From Bursaphelenchus xylophilus (Eukaryota; Nematoda; Chromadorea; Rhabditida; Aphelenchoididae): a DNA stretch of 64,000 nucleotides. The notes beneath the pieces were generated by a model. It did no database searches. It was given only the letters and a program-made list of their open reading frames with translations, and was not told the origin of the DNA. The stretch is from positions 8,060,001 through 8,124,000 of the forward strand of contig CAJFCV020000002.1 of assembly GCA_904066235.2 (NCBI GenBank), in the 5' to 3' direction. Below are positions 1 through 13,200 of the stretch, in pieces. How positions within the stretch are numbered: position 1 is the stretch's first letter; each line of letters starts with the position of its first letter. The position numbers and the translations under genes were made by a program.

Positions 1-63
1 CAGAAAAAAGTGTGGGGAAGAAGGGGAAAAAAGAGAGAGAAAAAAGTTGTACGGGACACTTAC

Positions 64-203
64 ACCGTGAAGTCAGACGGCCGTTCTGTCGTTTCTTCTG
101 ATTCGGCGGTGAGAACAGCGACTTCAGAGTGCGCGCATACGATTTGGAGCGTTGACGGGGCTTTCGAACACCCTCGTCCATCTAATACAACATCGGTCGT
201 CAT
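64..203 (-). CDS. Possible 5' exon of a gene leaving the left edge
   Basis: Minus-strand open frame beginning at an ATG at 203 (an earlier in-frame ATG lies at 248) and ending at a strong donor (GTAAGTG read on the minus strand, 63-57). It would encode about 46 residues, beginning MTTDVVLDGRG, with no recognisable domain. The 2 kb to its right is gene-free, which fits a promoter, and the rest of the gene would lie outside the window. I do not recognise the product. Only the donor and the non-repetitive composition support it, so it could be a chance frame. Confidence 0.3.
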
Positions 204-299
204 TTCACACACGGAAAATGTAAATGCGGGGAAAACTGGGAATTTCATTGAAATCGGTTGTCAACAAGTCATGGTCAAAAACGCATAAACAAGAGGGTT

Positions 300-2298
300 T
301 TTAATGGGTCTCTGGGGGATTCTGAAGACTTGAGGTGGGTTATTCGAAATGAGTAATAGTGGGCTGGTAATGAGCAATCTCTTGAGTTAGGATTATAATT
401 GCTTTTGAGTCACATCTAAGTTATAGAGTACTCGTTACTCCAAAAAATTGCAAGTTTTCTCTTTCCTAAACAAAAACCCACATTATAATTTCAGCTTCAC
501 ATATGTCCGCCTCAGTACGTTATAAAAAATTTGGCAAAACAACTTGTAAACACATTCAAAACATCACATGGCCGATTGCATTTTCCTCCTCAAAGCCCAG
601 CTAAAACTCCTTTCCAGCCCGATAATATTTTCCCAACCGAGTAATCTCCCGGCCATCTCCCTTCCCTCCAAATCTCAATTTACATTTGTCCCCCTGAAAG
701 TGCCGTTAATTCCAAAGTTGAACGCCCTCGGGCCCATAACTTCCCCGCAGGCCATGTGATACGGGGACGGCCTCTTAAGACGCCTGGGGGGTTTTACAGG
801 GAAAGCAAAGTCTTTAATGCTATTTTCGGTCCTTATTCTGTTCCCTTTTGCCATAAATATCTAAAAAGATTACTTTGGAGGTGCGAAACAAGTGCTTTGT
901 CTTACATTTTGAATCGGGGAAACGGAAGTGGAAGGTGTAAACAATTTTTTGAACTGAACTGCGGCGGTAATGACAATTCCAGTACTCATTGAGGCTCCAA
1001 AATTTTATGAGCCATACACATTTTAGATAACCCTAAACAAAATTGCAAAAAATAAAATCGAATGTAACTTTTGAGCCAAAGAATTACGTTCTGGGAAAAG
1101 GATGGCGATACATATGACTGTTGGCACAGGAAACGCAAAATTTTCCCTTCAAAAACCTATAAATCTGGCGCCGGATATTGCGTATTCATAAAAATATGCT
1201 ACGCTCTAATAACAAGGTAAACAAACCACTCAAAAAAATTAAAACCCAAGAAACCAACGCTTACAGTAGATCAGCAAAAGTGATCCTACTCCTTTTGCAG
1301 CGATTGGGGAGTATTGTAATTCCAGCTCATACATATCATGCATGTACTTCACAAGACTCAGTCACCACCAAATCAAAACACTTGACTGTCTGCTCTTTTT
1401 TTTATCGGCCTTACTTTATATACGACTTCGACGGCTCTAATAATATTTGGCTCCCAAAACAAACACTTTAGCACCGACTCTCGATATCGCCCGTCTTTCG
1501 ATGCGACAATAATAAAATATTTTTTGTTTACCACAAAAAACATGGCACGATAATTACCGTGAGTGCGGCCGAAAGAAAGGAGGAAAGAATAGCGTGAGAA
1601 GCTTGGAATTGTAATTGAACAACTGAACTTACTCTGAGGAGGCAGAGATAAAGAGTCATACAAGTATGTGTTACAAAGTTAGACTATCATAAATTTTTTA
1701 TTATATAGATTACTTCTATAGTTTCCATTTATCTGGACTTATCTCTCAATTTCCGATAGTCCCTGATCGGAAAAACTTAAATTCCCCGAACCCGGATATA
1801 AACTTACATTTCAACCATTGCTCACTCAACTGAACCGACACAACATCTCCCACCTGCATGTGGGAAAAGGGATTTACTGGGGGCTTTGGCGACTTTGATC
1901 GACTTCTTGATACCATTGCTTCTTTTTATTCGCCGGCAACTTTAATGTCGGCCACTTTTAGAAAACAATGCCTAATTAGCGAATTTCCAACGGGTTTTCG
2001 AATACCCGGAATAAATTCAGTTTTATTTCGATCGGCGATTCACCTTATTTTGGAGGGAATCGAGTGAATCATCCGTGGCGACAGATAAAACTGGAGAGGT
2101 TCTCTGGCGCAGACGTTTTTTTCCCTAACTTAGTTATTCGGGGACTCACTCAAAGATGCAAATATGTAATTGCAACGATGAATGTTTCAAAGTTTAGAGG
2201 GGGAGATCGGAAGCTAAGGGGAAGAAGACATGGAAACTGACAATGCAAAGAAAGAGAGTCATGACGATTGGATTGTTTGCAAAAACTTGAGTTTTTTG
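300..2298. other. Gene-free interval
   Basis: No convincing coding exon on either strand. Short open frames here lack good splice signals and have AT-driven composition. Minus-strand AATAAA-type signals near 1924 and 2026 could serve the 3' end of the acidic protein gene at 2.3 kb, whose last exon may extend into this interval. Confidence 0.4.
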
Positions 2299-5200
2299 TC
2301 ATCCTGGGAGTTTTTTTTTTTTGAGAAGACTCAATTCCAAAAACACAGTCAAACTAAACCCACCGTGTTCCACCAGATGTCGGTCAATCAAATTTGTGAT
2401 CACCTTGAAGATTGACTTCTTTACACTTTTTTCTTCTTTTTCCTCTTCTTTCGGCACCTCTTTCTCGACACTCTCCAATTTTGCGACGTTTTCGTAAACA
2501 TTTTGAGCAGTTTCTGGATTATGAACTTCCGCAGGCTGCTCGGAGTCCAACAAAGTGTCTGATGAACCTTGACGTTCCAAGATCAGCGGAGTCTCAGATA
2601 AAGGAGTGACTTCAACTTTCTCAAAGGCCTCTTCAATATTATCAACGACAACCTCAGACGATGCTACGGCTTCTGAAGGGACGTCTGGAACTTCCACTTG
2701 AGAAATGTTGGGATCTTTGGCCTCTTCTTGAGCTGCAACGTCAGGCGTGGAAGGAACATCGGATACAGCTTCAGGATTGGCTACTGGCTCTTCCGGAGGA
2801 TCTTTGGCCAAACTTTCGGAGCTGCTGGCGCTGATTAATCTAGCCGCCGCTTCAGTGGCTTCAAATACGAACGATGTTGACTCAACGGAAGCCTGACGTT
2901 CATGATCTCCTTTATGAATAAACACAGCCTCAACTTCTCCTCCATGCGGAACTTCCTCAACATTTTCTTCTGTCACTTCAATCGAATCATTTGCCTCAAC
3001 TGGCCGTTCCGAATTTACATCAGCTTCAACTGGAGTCACGGTGATTTCAACTTGGTCTCCTGAATACTCAGAAGTCAATGGGTTGATTTGAACTTTTTCA
3101 AATGTTTCCTCAATATTATCTTGAATTGACTTGTTGTCGGCTGCGTCTTCTGAAGGCTGCGATACTTGAGCTAGAGAATCATCTGCTGGAGAGTCATCCA
3201 AGTCAGGCAATGGAAGGGACGACTGGCTATCTGCAGCGACCAGATCACCCGATTGAGCATCTACTGGGACTTCAATATCTCCCAATGGAGGAGTTGAGTC
3301 TGTAGCGTCTTGGAAATCAACGCTGTCTGGAGTGTTGGAGCCGTCTTGAACGTTGCCGCTATTTTCTTTGGTAGCATCATTATCGGGATGCTGATTGACC
3401 GCTTGTCCCTGAACAACATCTTCGCTGACTTGAACATGAACTCGACGGTCAATATCTTCGCCTTCCACTTGAATTTCAGCTTTGACATTTCCATTTTCTT
3501 CAGCGGCCACAGCACTCACGTCCACTTGTTCAACATGAAGTTCAGGCTGAGCTTTTTCGGCCTCTTCTACACTTGAATGCTTCTTCAAGACATTGTCGAT
3601 AACTTCGAGAACTTTCTGTTCTTGTTGATCTAATTCATCCAAATATTGCTCAACTTTATTGTCCAGTTGCTCTCCCAGCTCATGGACCGTATTCTCAAAG
3701 TCCTTGTCGAACCCGCCTTCATCCGATTTTCCGACATGTTCGAAGTCTTCGGTTATTGCCTGTTTATGGCTTTTATCATGGCCGTTCACTTGGACTTGGG
3801 GCTGATCTTGGGGAATATGACCATTTGGGGGTGGAGTTTCGGGCGATTTGGAGGCTTCGTCTAAAAAACGAATAGTCATCAAAATATTAGGTTGTCCCAC
3901 AAATAATGTCGTTTTCGAGAGGGGTAGTTTCCAAAGTCTATAAAAAAGGCAAATGGCAATAAAATTTCGCAATATTGCATCGTTTTGTAATCGAGAACTC
4001 AAGCTTTCGTTCGATATATCGTTTGCCATCTTTGGATCAAATTAGTGTAATTTAGCCCCAATCCAAAATTATGGGAAAAAAGTCGATTCGTGTCGCCGTG
4101 TTGTACCTGCAAAAACAGGGTATGAAAGTTACATGAGTTACACAAAATATCAACGGCGTGTTCGGCGAGTCTGATGTGAGTCTGAACACGGTGAAACGAT
4201 GGTTCAAAAAATTTCGATCTGACGGTGAGGAACCCAAAGATAAAGTCCGGCATCTGAACTTTATGAATTTACCCTGGGGCCATTAGTTGTCAGATATCCT
4301 AGAATCAACATTCGACGCGTTCTGACATCGTCTGGGTGTTGAAATAATCGGCAGCTAACCGTTGGAGGTCGATGGAATTCAAAAAAATGCTCGGCAGCTT
4401 TTTCCCATATTAATGGACCGAACCACAGAATATAGGTGTCACGTTTGTTACTTTTACAATCCGAAAAGCCGGGTTTTCTAGATCCGATCGTGACCCATGA
4501 TGAAGAGCAGATCCTGTACGACAACCAGATGTGCCCAATGGAGTCCCCCGAGGGTACGAACACGGCACTTTGCAAAGCGACCCCCCATAAACAAGGTGAT
4601 GGGCACTGCTGGATGGTGCAGCATGGGTATCTCACAATACAGCTCGTTGAAAGTTGGCCAAAATGTAAATGCTGGGTCCTGCTGTATTCAGATAGACAGT
4701 TTATGGCAGAATATGCCTTTAAAAACACGCCGCGGAATTCCAAAAGTTCTAGGCGGCGATGCGCAACCCCACGTTGTAAAGACGACGCTCCAGAAGTTGA
4801 GTTAATGGAGATACGGGGCTCTCCGTCGTCTGGAGTACTCGATAGGCATGTCTCAAACAGATTGCTACCTTTCCAAGAATCTAATGGGTTTCATCCGTGG
4901 TAGGGAATTTGTCAATCAAGACCCTGTTGAATGCGCCTTCAAAAGTTTCATCGGCTTCCGAAGCCGGGGTTTCAAAGCCACTGGCAAAAAATGCTTTCAA
5001 CGCGTTGCAATAGCGTGGTATAACACATGGTGATTATTTTGATTAAAAATATCTTCGTTATTACGGTAAATTTCTTTGTACAAAAAATCTTTTGAAGAAC
5101 GACATTATTTGTGGGACAACCTAATATAAAAAATCTTGAAATAAACAAAGGCCGGTAAAATCTTCTTGAAAGACCCTGTATTTCTTCTCACAGTCAGTGT

Positions 5201-5402
5201 TTTTTGCTACATATAATTGGGGTTTATGTACATAGGGAAAAAAATCGACACTCTTTATGCTGTCCTCTTCCTCCACTGTATAAAATTAGCTGCCAAACTC
5301 ACAATTATTATTGCTCTCCTGAATCCCACTGTCCGTCATCTCTTTCTTGACCTCCTCGAATTTCTCCACACCCGGCTGTTCCACCACTTGAGTTTCACTC
5401 AT
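2299..5402 (-). CDS. Acidic Glu/Val/Pro-rich protein with internal repeats
   Basis: Two-exon model on the minus strand: exon 1 5303-5402 (starts MSETQVVEQPGVEKFEE), exon 2 from 3860 leftward to a TGA at 2299, about 553 aa. The phase-1 donor and the acceptor TTTTTTAG|AC join cleanly. A candidate spliced-leader acceptor lies about 10 bases upstream of the ATG. The protein is strongly acidic and low in aromatics, so probably extended and disordered. Two diverged copies of a short repeat are visible, DNIEETFEKVQINPL and DNIEEAFEKVEVTPL, each in a Ser/Glu-rich context. The C-terminus turns basic and amphipathic (KSIFKVITNLIDRHL). A donor at 2363 (GTGGGT) may end this exon early and lead to a further exon, so the last about 20 residues are uncertain. 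I do not recognise the family. A mariner relic fills the intron. Confidence 0.75.
3885..5126. mobile_element. Decayed mariner element inside an intron
   Basis: Bounded by 29-bp terminal inverted repeats (3885-3913 and 5098-5126, starting TATTAGGTTGTCCCAC) with a TA at each outer edge, the target site of Tc1/mariner elements. The plus-strand interior retains transposase pieces: an N-terminal helix-turn-helix-like stretch from 4070 (MGKKSIRVAVLYLQKQG, then NTVKRWFKKFRSDGEEPKDK), a central part around 4480 (DPIVTHDEEQILYDN, matching the conserved mariner catalytic-region D-E motif), and a C-terminal part near 4895-5030 (FVNQDPVECAFKSFIGFRS). Stops and frame changes separate them, so it is not autonomous. 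It sits about 25 bp upstream of the splice acceptor of the acidic-protein gene, inside intron 1, and probably expanded that intron. Confidence 0.92.
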
Positions 5403-8400
5403 TCTTTCAGTCCTACAAAATGGCTTGGACAGTATTGTTATAAGGCGATAATAGCAAACGAACGTTCACAGAGGGAGTGAGGGCCCAGAGATGTTTTTTT
5501 CTGGCTCTATAAGGAAATTGTTTGGCCAAAGGGGGAATACTATTCTTTGGTCGGATAAAAATTGTTGGGAAACCACTGGACTCAACTCAAACTATAAACG
5601 AGTTTGGGTGTCATTAAGTAGTGCACAATTCCATGTCTCATTGAGTAAGATTTTAAGGAACAAATTTTAAATTAGTCATTACAATTTAATGTAATTTTAA
5701 AGTCAAAAAACTGTCTGGTTTGTGCCTTCTCACGACCATGTGCAACATATATGGGCGTAAGAAATAGACGTTTTATCAATTTACAAAAAAACAAAGAGGA
5801 TTCGGCTATAAAGAACCAAAAATCTAACGTTTCAAAAACTGTTGACGTAATTTCCAAAACCTTCCAAGACAACAGGCCCTTTATCATATAATCGCCTAAG
5901 GCTTCACACCCACAACAATCCACCAAAACACTCCAAACATCGTTAAAAGGCGGACCACATAACCTAAGCGTTGGCTGGATATTATAAAACTATGCGTGCA
6001 AACTTTGATTACACTCCGAAAAATAACTGATTAATACTCAATAGACGAGTTAATCTTGTTTACTGGCGATTGCTCCGAGGCCTTCAAATCTGCTTATGTG
6101 AAAAAAGTTGTCCTATAATGGGCGTAGTTTGGGTTCTCGAGGGCTGGGATATTATCCTTCAAGGTCTTAAAGGACAAATTCAAAAATATGGAATGAAAAT
6201 CAAACAATTTTAGGGGTCAACAGGTTCTAAAAGTCGAAAATTTTCCTAAGGCATGATACCTTCGTCGTACGGCGTTTGGTCTCTTTATACAGACCCAAAA
6301 GTCTCAGAACGTCCTCAAACTCGTCTTAATGTATTTTTTACAACTCAAACAAGCCCTCCAAATTACGCTTTTCAAACGAACACAGGCATTTTTTCTGATG
6401 TCGTCATTCCCAAAAAGCCCACTCTTGGTCAGGAAAAAATACTTCAAATTTCGCGAAGAAATGTCATCAAAAAAGGACAGAGAACATTTCTCTTCTTTCA
6501 TGCATAGGTATGTCGGCTATGGAGTGTAATATAGACTGAAGATATGATATGAGGGACAAGGAAAACGGTTTTATGGGTTAGGAGGTCCGAATTTTCGATT
6601 AAATTACTCCTTAATGCCACAGTATTAACGTTCTTCTGCTCATTAAGGTATTACATCAAATTCAAGACCGTAATCCATAATTCCGGCAGAGATCTCACCT
6701 TTTCGTTGAACCTTTCTGAGCGCCTAATCCAAACGACAGCATGGCCAATTAGTCTAGAGACCAAAACAAGTAGTTTTCACAACCATCCACCGCCCAAAAT
6801 GTTACCTTTTTTGGGATTTATGGGCTTTGGAGGGGTTTTTTGCACGGAAATTGCCTACGGCCGCTTCCGTCGATTCTCAACATTTTTCGAAAAATTCCAA
6901 CGGTGTTCGGGAATAAAGACCGGTGCGGGAGATCCCTCAGGGTTCAGCGGAAATGCATCTGCGATGGGCCTGGGGTGGTCGGACAACTGAGAGTAACATC
7001 ATACTCGATAATGTCTACTGTAATATTATCTGCTTATATGATAATATAAAAAATCTCCAAACTTGTGGATAAAGCCAAAGAATTAGAAGATTTTTTCGTA
7101 TTTTACAAAAAGAACCCCTCAATAAAAGCATGAGTAATCCCAAAAATCTCAAGTATTCTTTGCAAAAAATGTCTGATCAGTTCTCTTTTAAAATTATATT
7201 CACCTCAAAATCTCTCAAAACCAGACGTGGAATCAAATCCGTCTGATCAAACACTGTCAGCCTCCGGGTTTATTTGACTTACAAAATGAACAATATCTAA
7301 GATGGGTAATCTTATTACGGAAGATTGAAGTGAACTGCTCAAATATGATGGAGAAAGCTGAAGTAGAATGGAACTACATACTGTATATACTACAGTAAAT
7401 CAAGGGGCAGTTGCAGCCGAAAAAATGTTATAGAACCCAATGTCATCAAATGCAACAACAGTCGTCCTAACAGTCACAAAACTAGTGATTCGTAGCTAAA
7501 TCTACTCTAACCCATTATCAGAAGGCTAAATTCCTCAACTGCCCTCAGCAAACTTGAAAGGAAGGATTACGGAGGGAGTGTTCGAGTTTCTCCCAACCTA
7601 CGCAGCTTATTTTTAAGTTTGACGTACGTATCCAAAGCAACTAGTGTTACAAAAAGTACCTAGAGGCCAGAACGAGGTCCGAAGATTACAAAAGAGCCTG
7701 ATGAAGGAACTCCTGTGTCAAATTTCATCAAATACCAACAACACTAAAAACGGAGAGTTATAAATCTAAATGGACATTGCAAAAACAAAAGAGTCTCCTA
7801 AAACATCGACTGGTAAAAAAGCTACAGTAACCAATCCCATGTTTCCGTTTAAAAAATGCCTGAAGTCTCGTGCAGCTCGTCGTCCTTGAATAAGCGTTGA
7901 ACTGAAACAAAACCTTTTTGTAGAACCCCTAAGCCGATCAAATATCAACCTGAGGAACGGTTGAGATTCCTTACAAAAATCGTTGGGTAAACAGTCGAAA
8001 AACAAAGTTCCTGCGTGTAATCGCCGAACTCAAGACTGTTCTGGCCGGAAAACGTGAAGATTGTAAGTGAATAAAATTGAGGCTACTATTCGAACATGTG
8101 ATCCAAGAATTTGGAGGGTAAACTAAGGATGTATAATGTGTCAACTTGTAAAAACATTGGGTCAGTTTTCAAAATAAAATATATTGGAAACAGAATGGAT
8201 CGATTTTTGAGCCTGATTGTATGGATAAAGTTCTAATTAATGAGCGTGTTTAGTGATTAAAATTTGTTCATCTATTTATAGCGTCATCTTAAGCGCCTGC
8301 AAGATTTAGAATTTTTCTTCGACATTTAATCTTGAAGTAATTGGGATTACCAGAAGGGATTATAATCCTTATGTATATCATCTCAAAGTTGGAATTGCCA

Positions 8401-9250
8401 TTATCAATGGTCTACAGTTCAAGCTCTGTGTAATGAACCGCAATTGATCGGAAATCTGCAATTTGACGTTTTTGAAAAGTACATTTTATAAACCATCCAA
8501 CCGGTCGAAGCTATTTCCTGACCGAGATATAATCAATGTGGCGCTTCGTTACAATTAGAAATTTTGAAAAAATCCTTGGCTGTGTTTACCTTACGATTAG
8601 CTAGCCGAGTCGAAACCTTGTTTTACGGTCAAAAAATACCGTTTTAAAATTTTTCTTCATTTTCAAGACCAATTTTATCCACAAAAAATACTTCCGAAAG
8701 AATTTTGATATCTAGAACAGTTGGTGAGTCAATAATGTGTGGACGAAGTGTCTAAACGGTCCGGAAAAAGGATTGACGTCCCCAAATGGTTCGTGGTTGA
8801 AGGGCTCCCCGGTATAAGGGATAAATTTGTTTCAATTTCTTGCATTAGCTAATTCTAAAAGAGGGCCGAATTTATATTAGCGTCTGCATTTTAACGGGGG
8901 ACTTTAACAACTCGAAGCTCGTTTCTTTGTACACATTCAATTTTTTAATTTTTGTCGTCATACTCTAATAATTTATGTCTCTTCTTCTCAGTTAGTTTCC
9001 TTTTTTACCGTGAAATCTGGAATTTTAAAATGATCCGCGTATTTATTTCTTTATATCTTCGCCGACTTGATTTTATCTCAGCGACAACACATTTCATGTA
9101 AACAAGTGGAGGTGTCAAAAACATATTTTACATTTCTCTCAGTCTACGTTTTTTTGCTCGCTGTGGTAGTTATGTTCTATTTTTTATAGTTCCTTGTTTT
9201 GTCTTTTGTTGTTTCAATTTCCAAATTTCATCAATAATTTCCGTTCAGTA
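5403..9250. other. Gene-free interval
   Basis: No exon chain could be built. Open frames such as 5672-5926 (minus) and 6253-6507 (plus) are short, overlap opposing frames, and carry no domain. The interval probably holds the promoter of the acidic-protein gene on its left and the 3' flank of the prothymosin-like gene on its right. A minus-strand polyadenylation signal (AATAAA) lies near 9260. Confidence 0.4.
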
Positions 9251-9603
9251 AGAGAAAGTATTTATTTCCCTTAGTAGTCTTTTACAATTTTTTTTTATAA
9301 TAATAAGACCAAGACAAAAAACATTAGACACAAAAAAAACAAATTGAATTCCCGGCAGTCGCGAGGGTGAGACTTGACCCATCGACTGACACTTGAGAGA
9401 CCATTGTTGTGATGTCGGTGGATGACATAACGCGACGGCTATGTCATGGATGTAACACTTTTTTGGGGACAAAGGGATGACTTGTGCTTAATTTAATATT
9501 TAAAAAAAGACAACAAATGGGGGACAACGAAAATACAAGTGGCTGAGAGGTAGAGGGGCCGGAGAAAAGGAGACGAAACAAATAAATTTAAATAAACAAC
9601 GAC

Positions 9604-10266
9604 TTATTCCTCTTCTTCTTCCTCCTCCTCTTCCGCGTCGTCGTCTTCGCCGGCGTCTTCTGCGTCGCCGTCGTCGTCGCCGGCTACATCATCCTCCTCC
9701 TCGTCGTCGACGTCGTTCTCCTCGTCCTCGGCTCCTGACTCTGCGTTCGACGATTCTTCTCCATCATCGCCCTCCTCCTCAACTTCATTCTCATTTTCTA
9801 CTTCTTCAACGTCCTTGGCTTCTGAAAGGAATAGAGGTAAGTAAAGTGATCAGAAACCTCGGTACTTCTAACAGTTGTTCGAGGTAATACTAGCGTCTAT
9901 CAGCCCCTCAGTGTGTTTTTATTAACCTTGTCGCCACGTGGTCGACTGTATTTGTTGATCATAAACATCCTAGATCAAAGTACTCAAAGCCATTTTCAAA
10001 AATTATTTTTTACACAACCAGCTACAGTTGCTGTAACACTACAAGGCCGTCCATCCAAATCATAACTCATACAAGTATTCATCCCATTGTACACGTCTCT
10101 CAGCCTACAAATCCTCTCCCCACCCTCCACGGACCCCCCAGAACTCACTCTTTTCGTTGGCGTTGGCCTCCTTGATCTGCTCCACCTTGGACTGTTTGGC
10201 CGTCACCTCGGACTCTTCGCCGTTCTCCTCGGTGTGCGCGCGTTTCTCGGCCTTGGTTTCGCTCAT
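9604..10266 (-). CDS. Small highly acidic nuclear-type protein, prothymosin-like
   Basis: Two exons, 10149-10266 and 9604-9821, give a 111-aa protein; donor GTGAGT and acceptor TTTCAG join in phase 1. The start is the first ATG downstream of a TTTTCAG acceptor near 10310, a likely trans-splice or 5' UTR site. Residues 1-40 are mixed charge (MSETKAEKRAHTEENGEES), and the remaining about 70 residues are almost entirely Glu, Asp, Gly and Ala, ending in a run of Glu before TAA. This layout of a short mixed N-terminus followed by a long acidic tail resembles prothymosin/parathymosin and histone-chaperone tails, which bind histones in the nucleus. There is no folded domain, so the assignment is by composition only. 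The 3' UTR runs to a poly(A) signal near 9260. The coding region is GC-rich relative to its surroundings. Confidence 0.85.
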
Positions 10267-13200
10267 TTCGGCGTGAGTTTGCGTGTGTTCGAAACGCGAA
10301 GGGAAAGAGGCTCTGAAAACAACAAGACCATTGGGGAAGAGAACGGAGTGTTGGGTGCGATTAAAACGCGACGAATAGGACGAAAACGCGACCCGAGCAT
10401 GCGGGGCGACCGTACTCGGCAACCACACGCGCCCCGGACATGCACAACCGACAACCACATCCACGGCGTCGGGCAAATGTAAGATTGTAGAAGCGGGTGG
10501 GGGCAGAGCGGAGTGGCAAAACGGCGCCAAACTCGGTTCTCCCCATTCCCTCCCTTTTGCTTTATGCTCTCCGTTTCGCCGCCGCCACTGCCCCCCGACC
10601 CGACCGAGCAGGCTGTTTGGGGTCCCCGAAGAAACGCCCCCCGCCCAGCCGAAGAAGCCCCAGCCATCTCGGGGCGTCGTTGGTCGTGTGCGGACGCAGA
10701 GAGCGCGCGTTGGGAAGAGCGCTGAAGGACAGGGACTCGCAAAAAAGGGGCGGGACTAGCGATAATGAAGCCATCCGAGGCCGGGGTCGACTCGCTTTGG
10801 CGGGTAAATTCGCAAAAATTCAAGGAAAAGGAGTGAGGAAGGGACGCACAAAGGACTGCGGGGCTAGCGAAAAGTATCGGGGACTCGCATTCACATTTCT
10901 AGCGCTTATTTTGAAATTTTTGAAAGAAAATGGAAAAAATCATGAAATTCACAACAGAAATTTTTTTTTGTTGGTTGGAATTAAAAATCGATAATAGCTT
11001 TCATGTAAGTAAACGGCAAAATTTCACCCCTTATTTTTTTCCAAACGTCCAAAGAAATTTTTAACACAGCTTGTACACCAAGTATCATACCGGGTTCTAA
11101 ATATTTCATCCAACGCGAACCCCTTTTTCCGCATAAAATTCGGACATTTCTGCCCCAAAAAGACGGCCTTCGAAATGTAGTAGGGACAAAAAGAGAGAAT
11201 TTTCGCGAACCCTCCCCACCATCTTCCACCCAGCGAGTCAGGGCACTTGAAAGGGCGTCCATCTCTTCGCGAACTCCCTTCTCCTTCCCCCAGCGCCCAA
11301 CTGCAGCCGAGGAATCGCGAGCAGGGACCGCCTCGGGAAGGGAGTGGAGCCGCGAGTGCGGTGAACGATAGAAGGCAGGAAACAAAGGCGAGTGCGGTCC
11401 AGAGAAGAAGAAAGAAAGGGACTGCTGCAGTTCTTCGCGAGAAGAGAGCAGACAGCGGAGAACATGCGAACAACGCCCGGCAATATCTATGTGAATATAT
11501 ATACCTGGATTCGAATGAAGAAATCTGACGAGGAGCCGGACTCGATGATCTATGCAGAATGAGAGGGAATGGGGTGAGTTGAGGAGGATTGAGCGATTTC
11601 TCTGCGACTTTATGTGGCCATGACTCCGAGTAAAACGAGGCAATTTTCTGCGAGTAAAATAACCGTGGGAGAAAGGATGATTAAGACTCGGAAAAGCACT
11701 GTTATGTAAGTGTAGAGAGACGGTCAGGCTTCAAATACGGCCTGTAATTTTTCTGAATAAATGTGATGCTGTCAATAAGACCAATACCCGTTTCTTCAAG
11801 TCAGTGAAGTATTTTTCAAGTCTTTATGTAATCGTTTAGTTAATGGAAATATAAAAAATTCTCCTGATAAAAGTATGAGCAAAGCTGTCCCAAGCATTCA
11901 AAAAATGTCAAAATTGTCTCTCAATAATCCCAATAACAGCATACCCAAGCACGTAAACATTTCGCTACAATGCAAACACTTGACTTTCCGCGAGCGAATC
12001 CGTCAAAATCCCCCTTTGAGTTCTCAAAGACATTGCCCGCGAGCAAACGGCCGGCTGGATTCGTTAAAGCGGCCGGCCTCGCTGAACAGATTTCTAATGC
12101 CCTCTAACCGAGTCGGCGCCCCATTTGAAGGGAGCGATTTAAGCTAGTGAAAAGGGGATTTCAGCGAGTTTGGACGGCTGTTTGTGGCGAAATTTTTAGG
12201 GAAAAATAAAGATTTCATTAGACAAAAAAGTGATAGCTTTTGAGAAAAAATAGAAAAGTGATTGGAAGCATTTTTCGGAAATAAAATGGAAAAAGATTTT
12301 AGGTGAGAAGTCAACGGGTAATTATGTAATTCGCGAGGGTCCAGGTGTTTTTGAGGGGACAAGTCGTTCAGTTTGGATTCATGTCGACGAACAGCTGGGG
12401 ATTTGGAAGATACGAACAGAGCTGAGGTCAGGGGTGATGGTCAGGGTGAGCAGAGATCAGAGTGACGCTAGAGCCAATAGTGATAATCGAAAAATTTTTT
12501 GGGCGAAAAATGATGATTTTTCAATAAAAATTTTACTTTTAGGAATTTGTAAATGTAAAAATAATTAAAATCAGCGAGATTATGGACAACGATTAGAAAG
12601 AATTGTTCTAATATCAAGACCACAAGACTTGGCTCATATTCCATCTAATTTCTGAACGCTTCAAAAATCATATTTTTTGGCGGGAAGCGGGGTCTAAAAA
12701 GATCTCCCCCGTCCCCTGCTCGCATCTTTTTCGCGCCCAAGTGCCGTCGAAGGAAAAGAAACGGAAAATAGCAGGGTCCATGAAACAAAGAGGAATGAAA
12801 TAAATAATAACCAAAACGAAGCCATGCATTAGTTGCAGGGGCATATGGGCTTGAAAGTAGAGACTAAGTAGACGGTCAGATGGGGTTTACTATGAGTGGC
12901 GAGGGGAATAAAACATATCATAATGCAGAGAAATATATATACTCTTCATAATTAAATGACAATTGTAACTTCAATGGGTAATTGAATGCGATGTTTAACA
13001 AAATAGAAAACTATGATATTTGCTACAAAAGCATCGGCTAGACCAGTTGAAAAAAATTGTAAATTGTAAAAGAGATAGGCCTAAAAATACCAAAGAATTT
13101 ATAAATCAAGAAAGCCCCATTTGACAATTCCCAGAGCACGACCAAAAACCGGAGGAAGGTCATTTTGAAGACCTGAAAAGAACGTGAAAAGACGTTCCAA

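Noticed and set aside
5672..5926. Minus-strand 84-aa frame with hydrophobic residues
   Set aside because: Briefly considered as a membrane-protein exon, but no conserved motif or neighbouring exon was found.
10497..11643. GC-rich overlapping frames of up to 220 aa
   Set aside because: They oppose one another in every frame, have no splice architecture or domain, and lie in a GC-rich upstream region where stops are rare.
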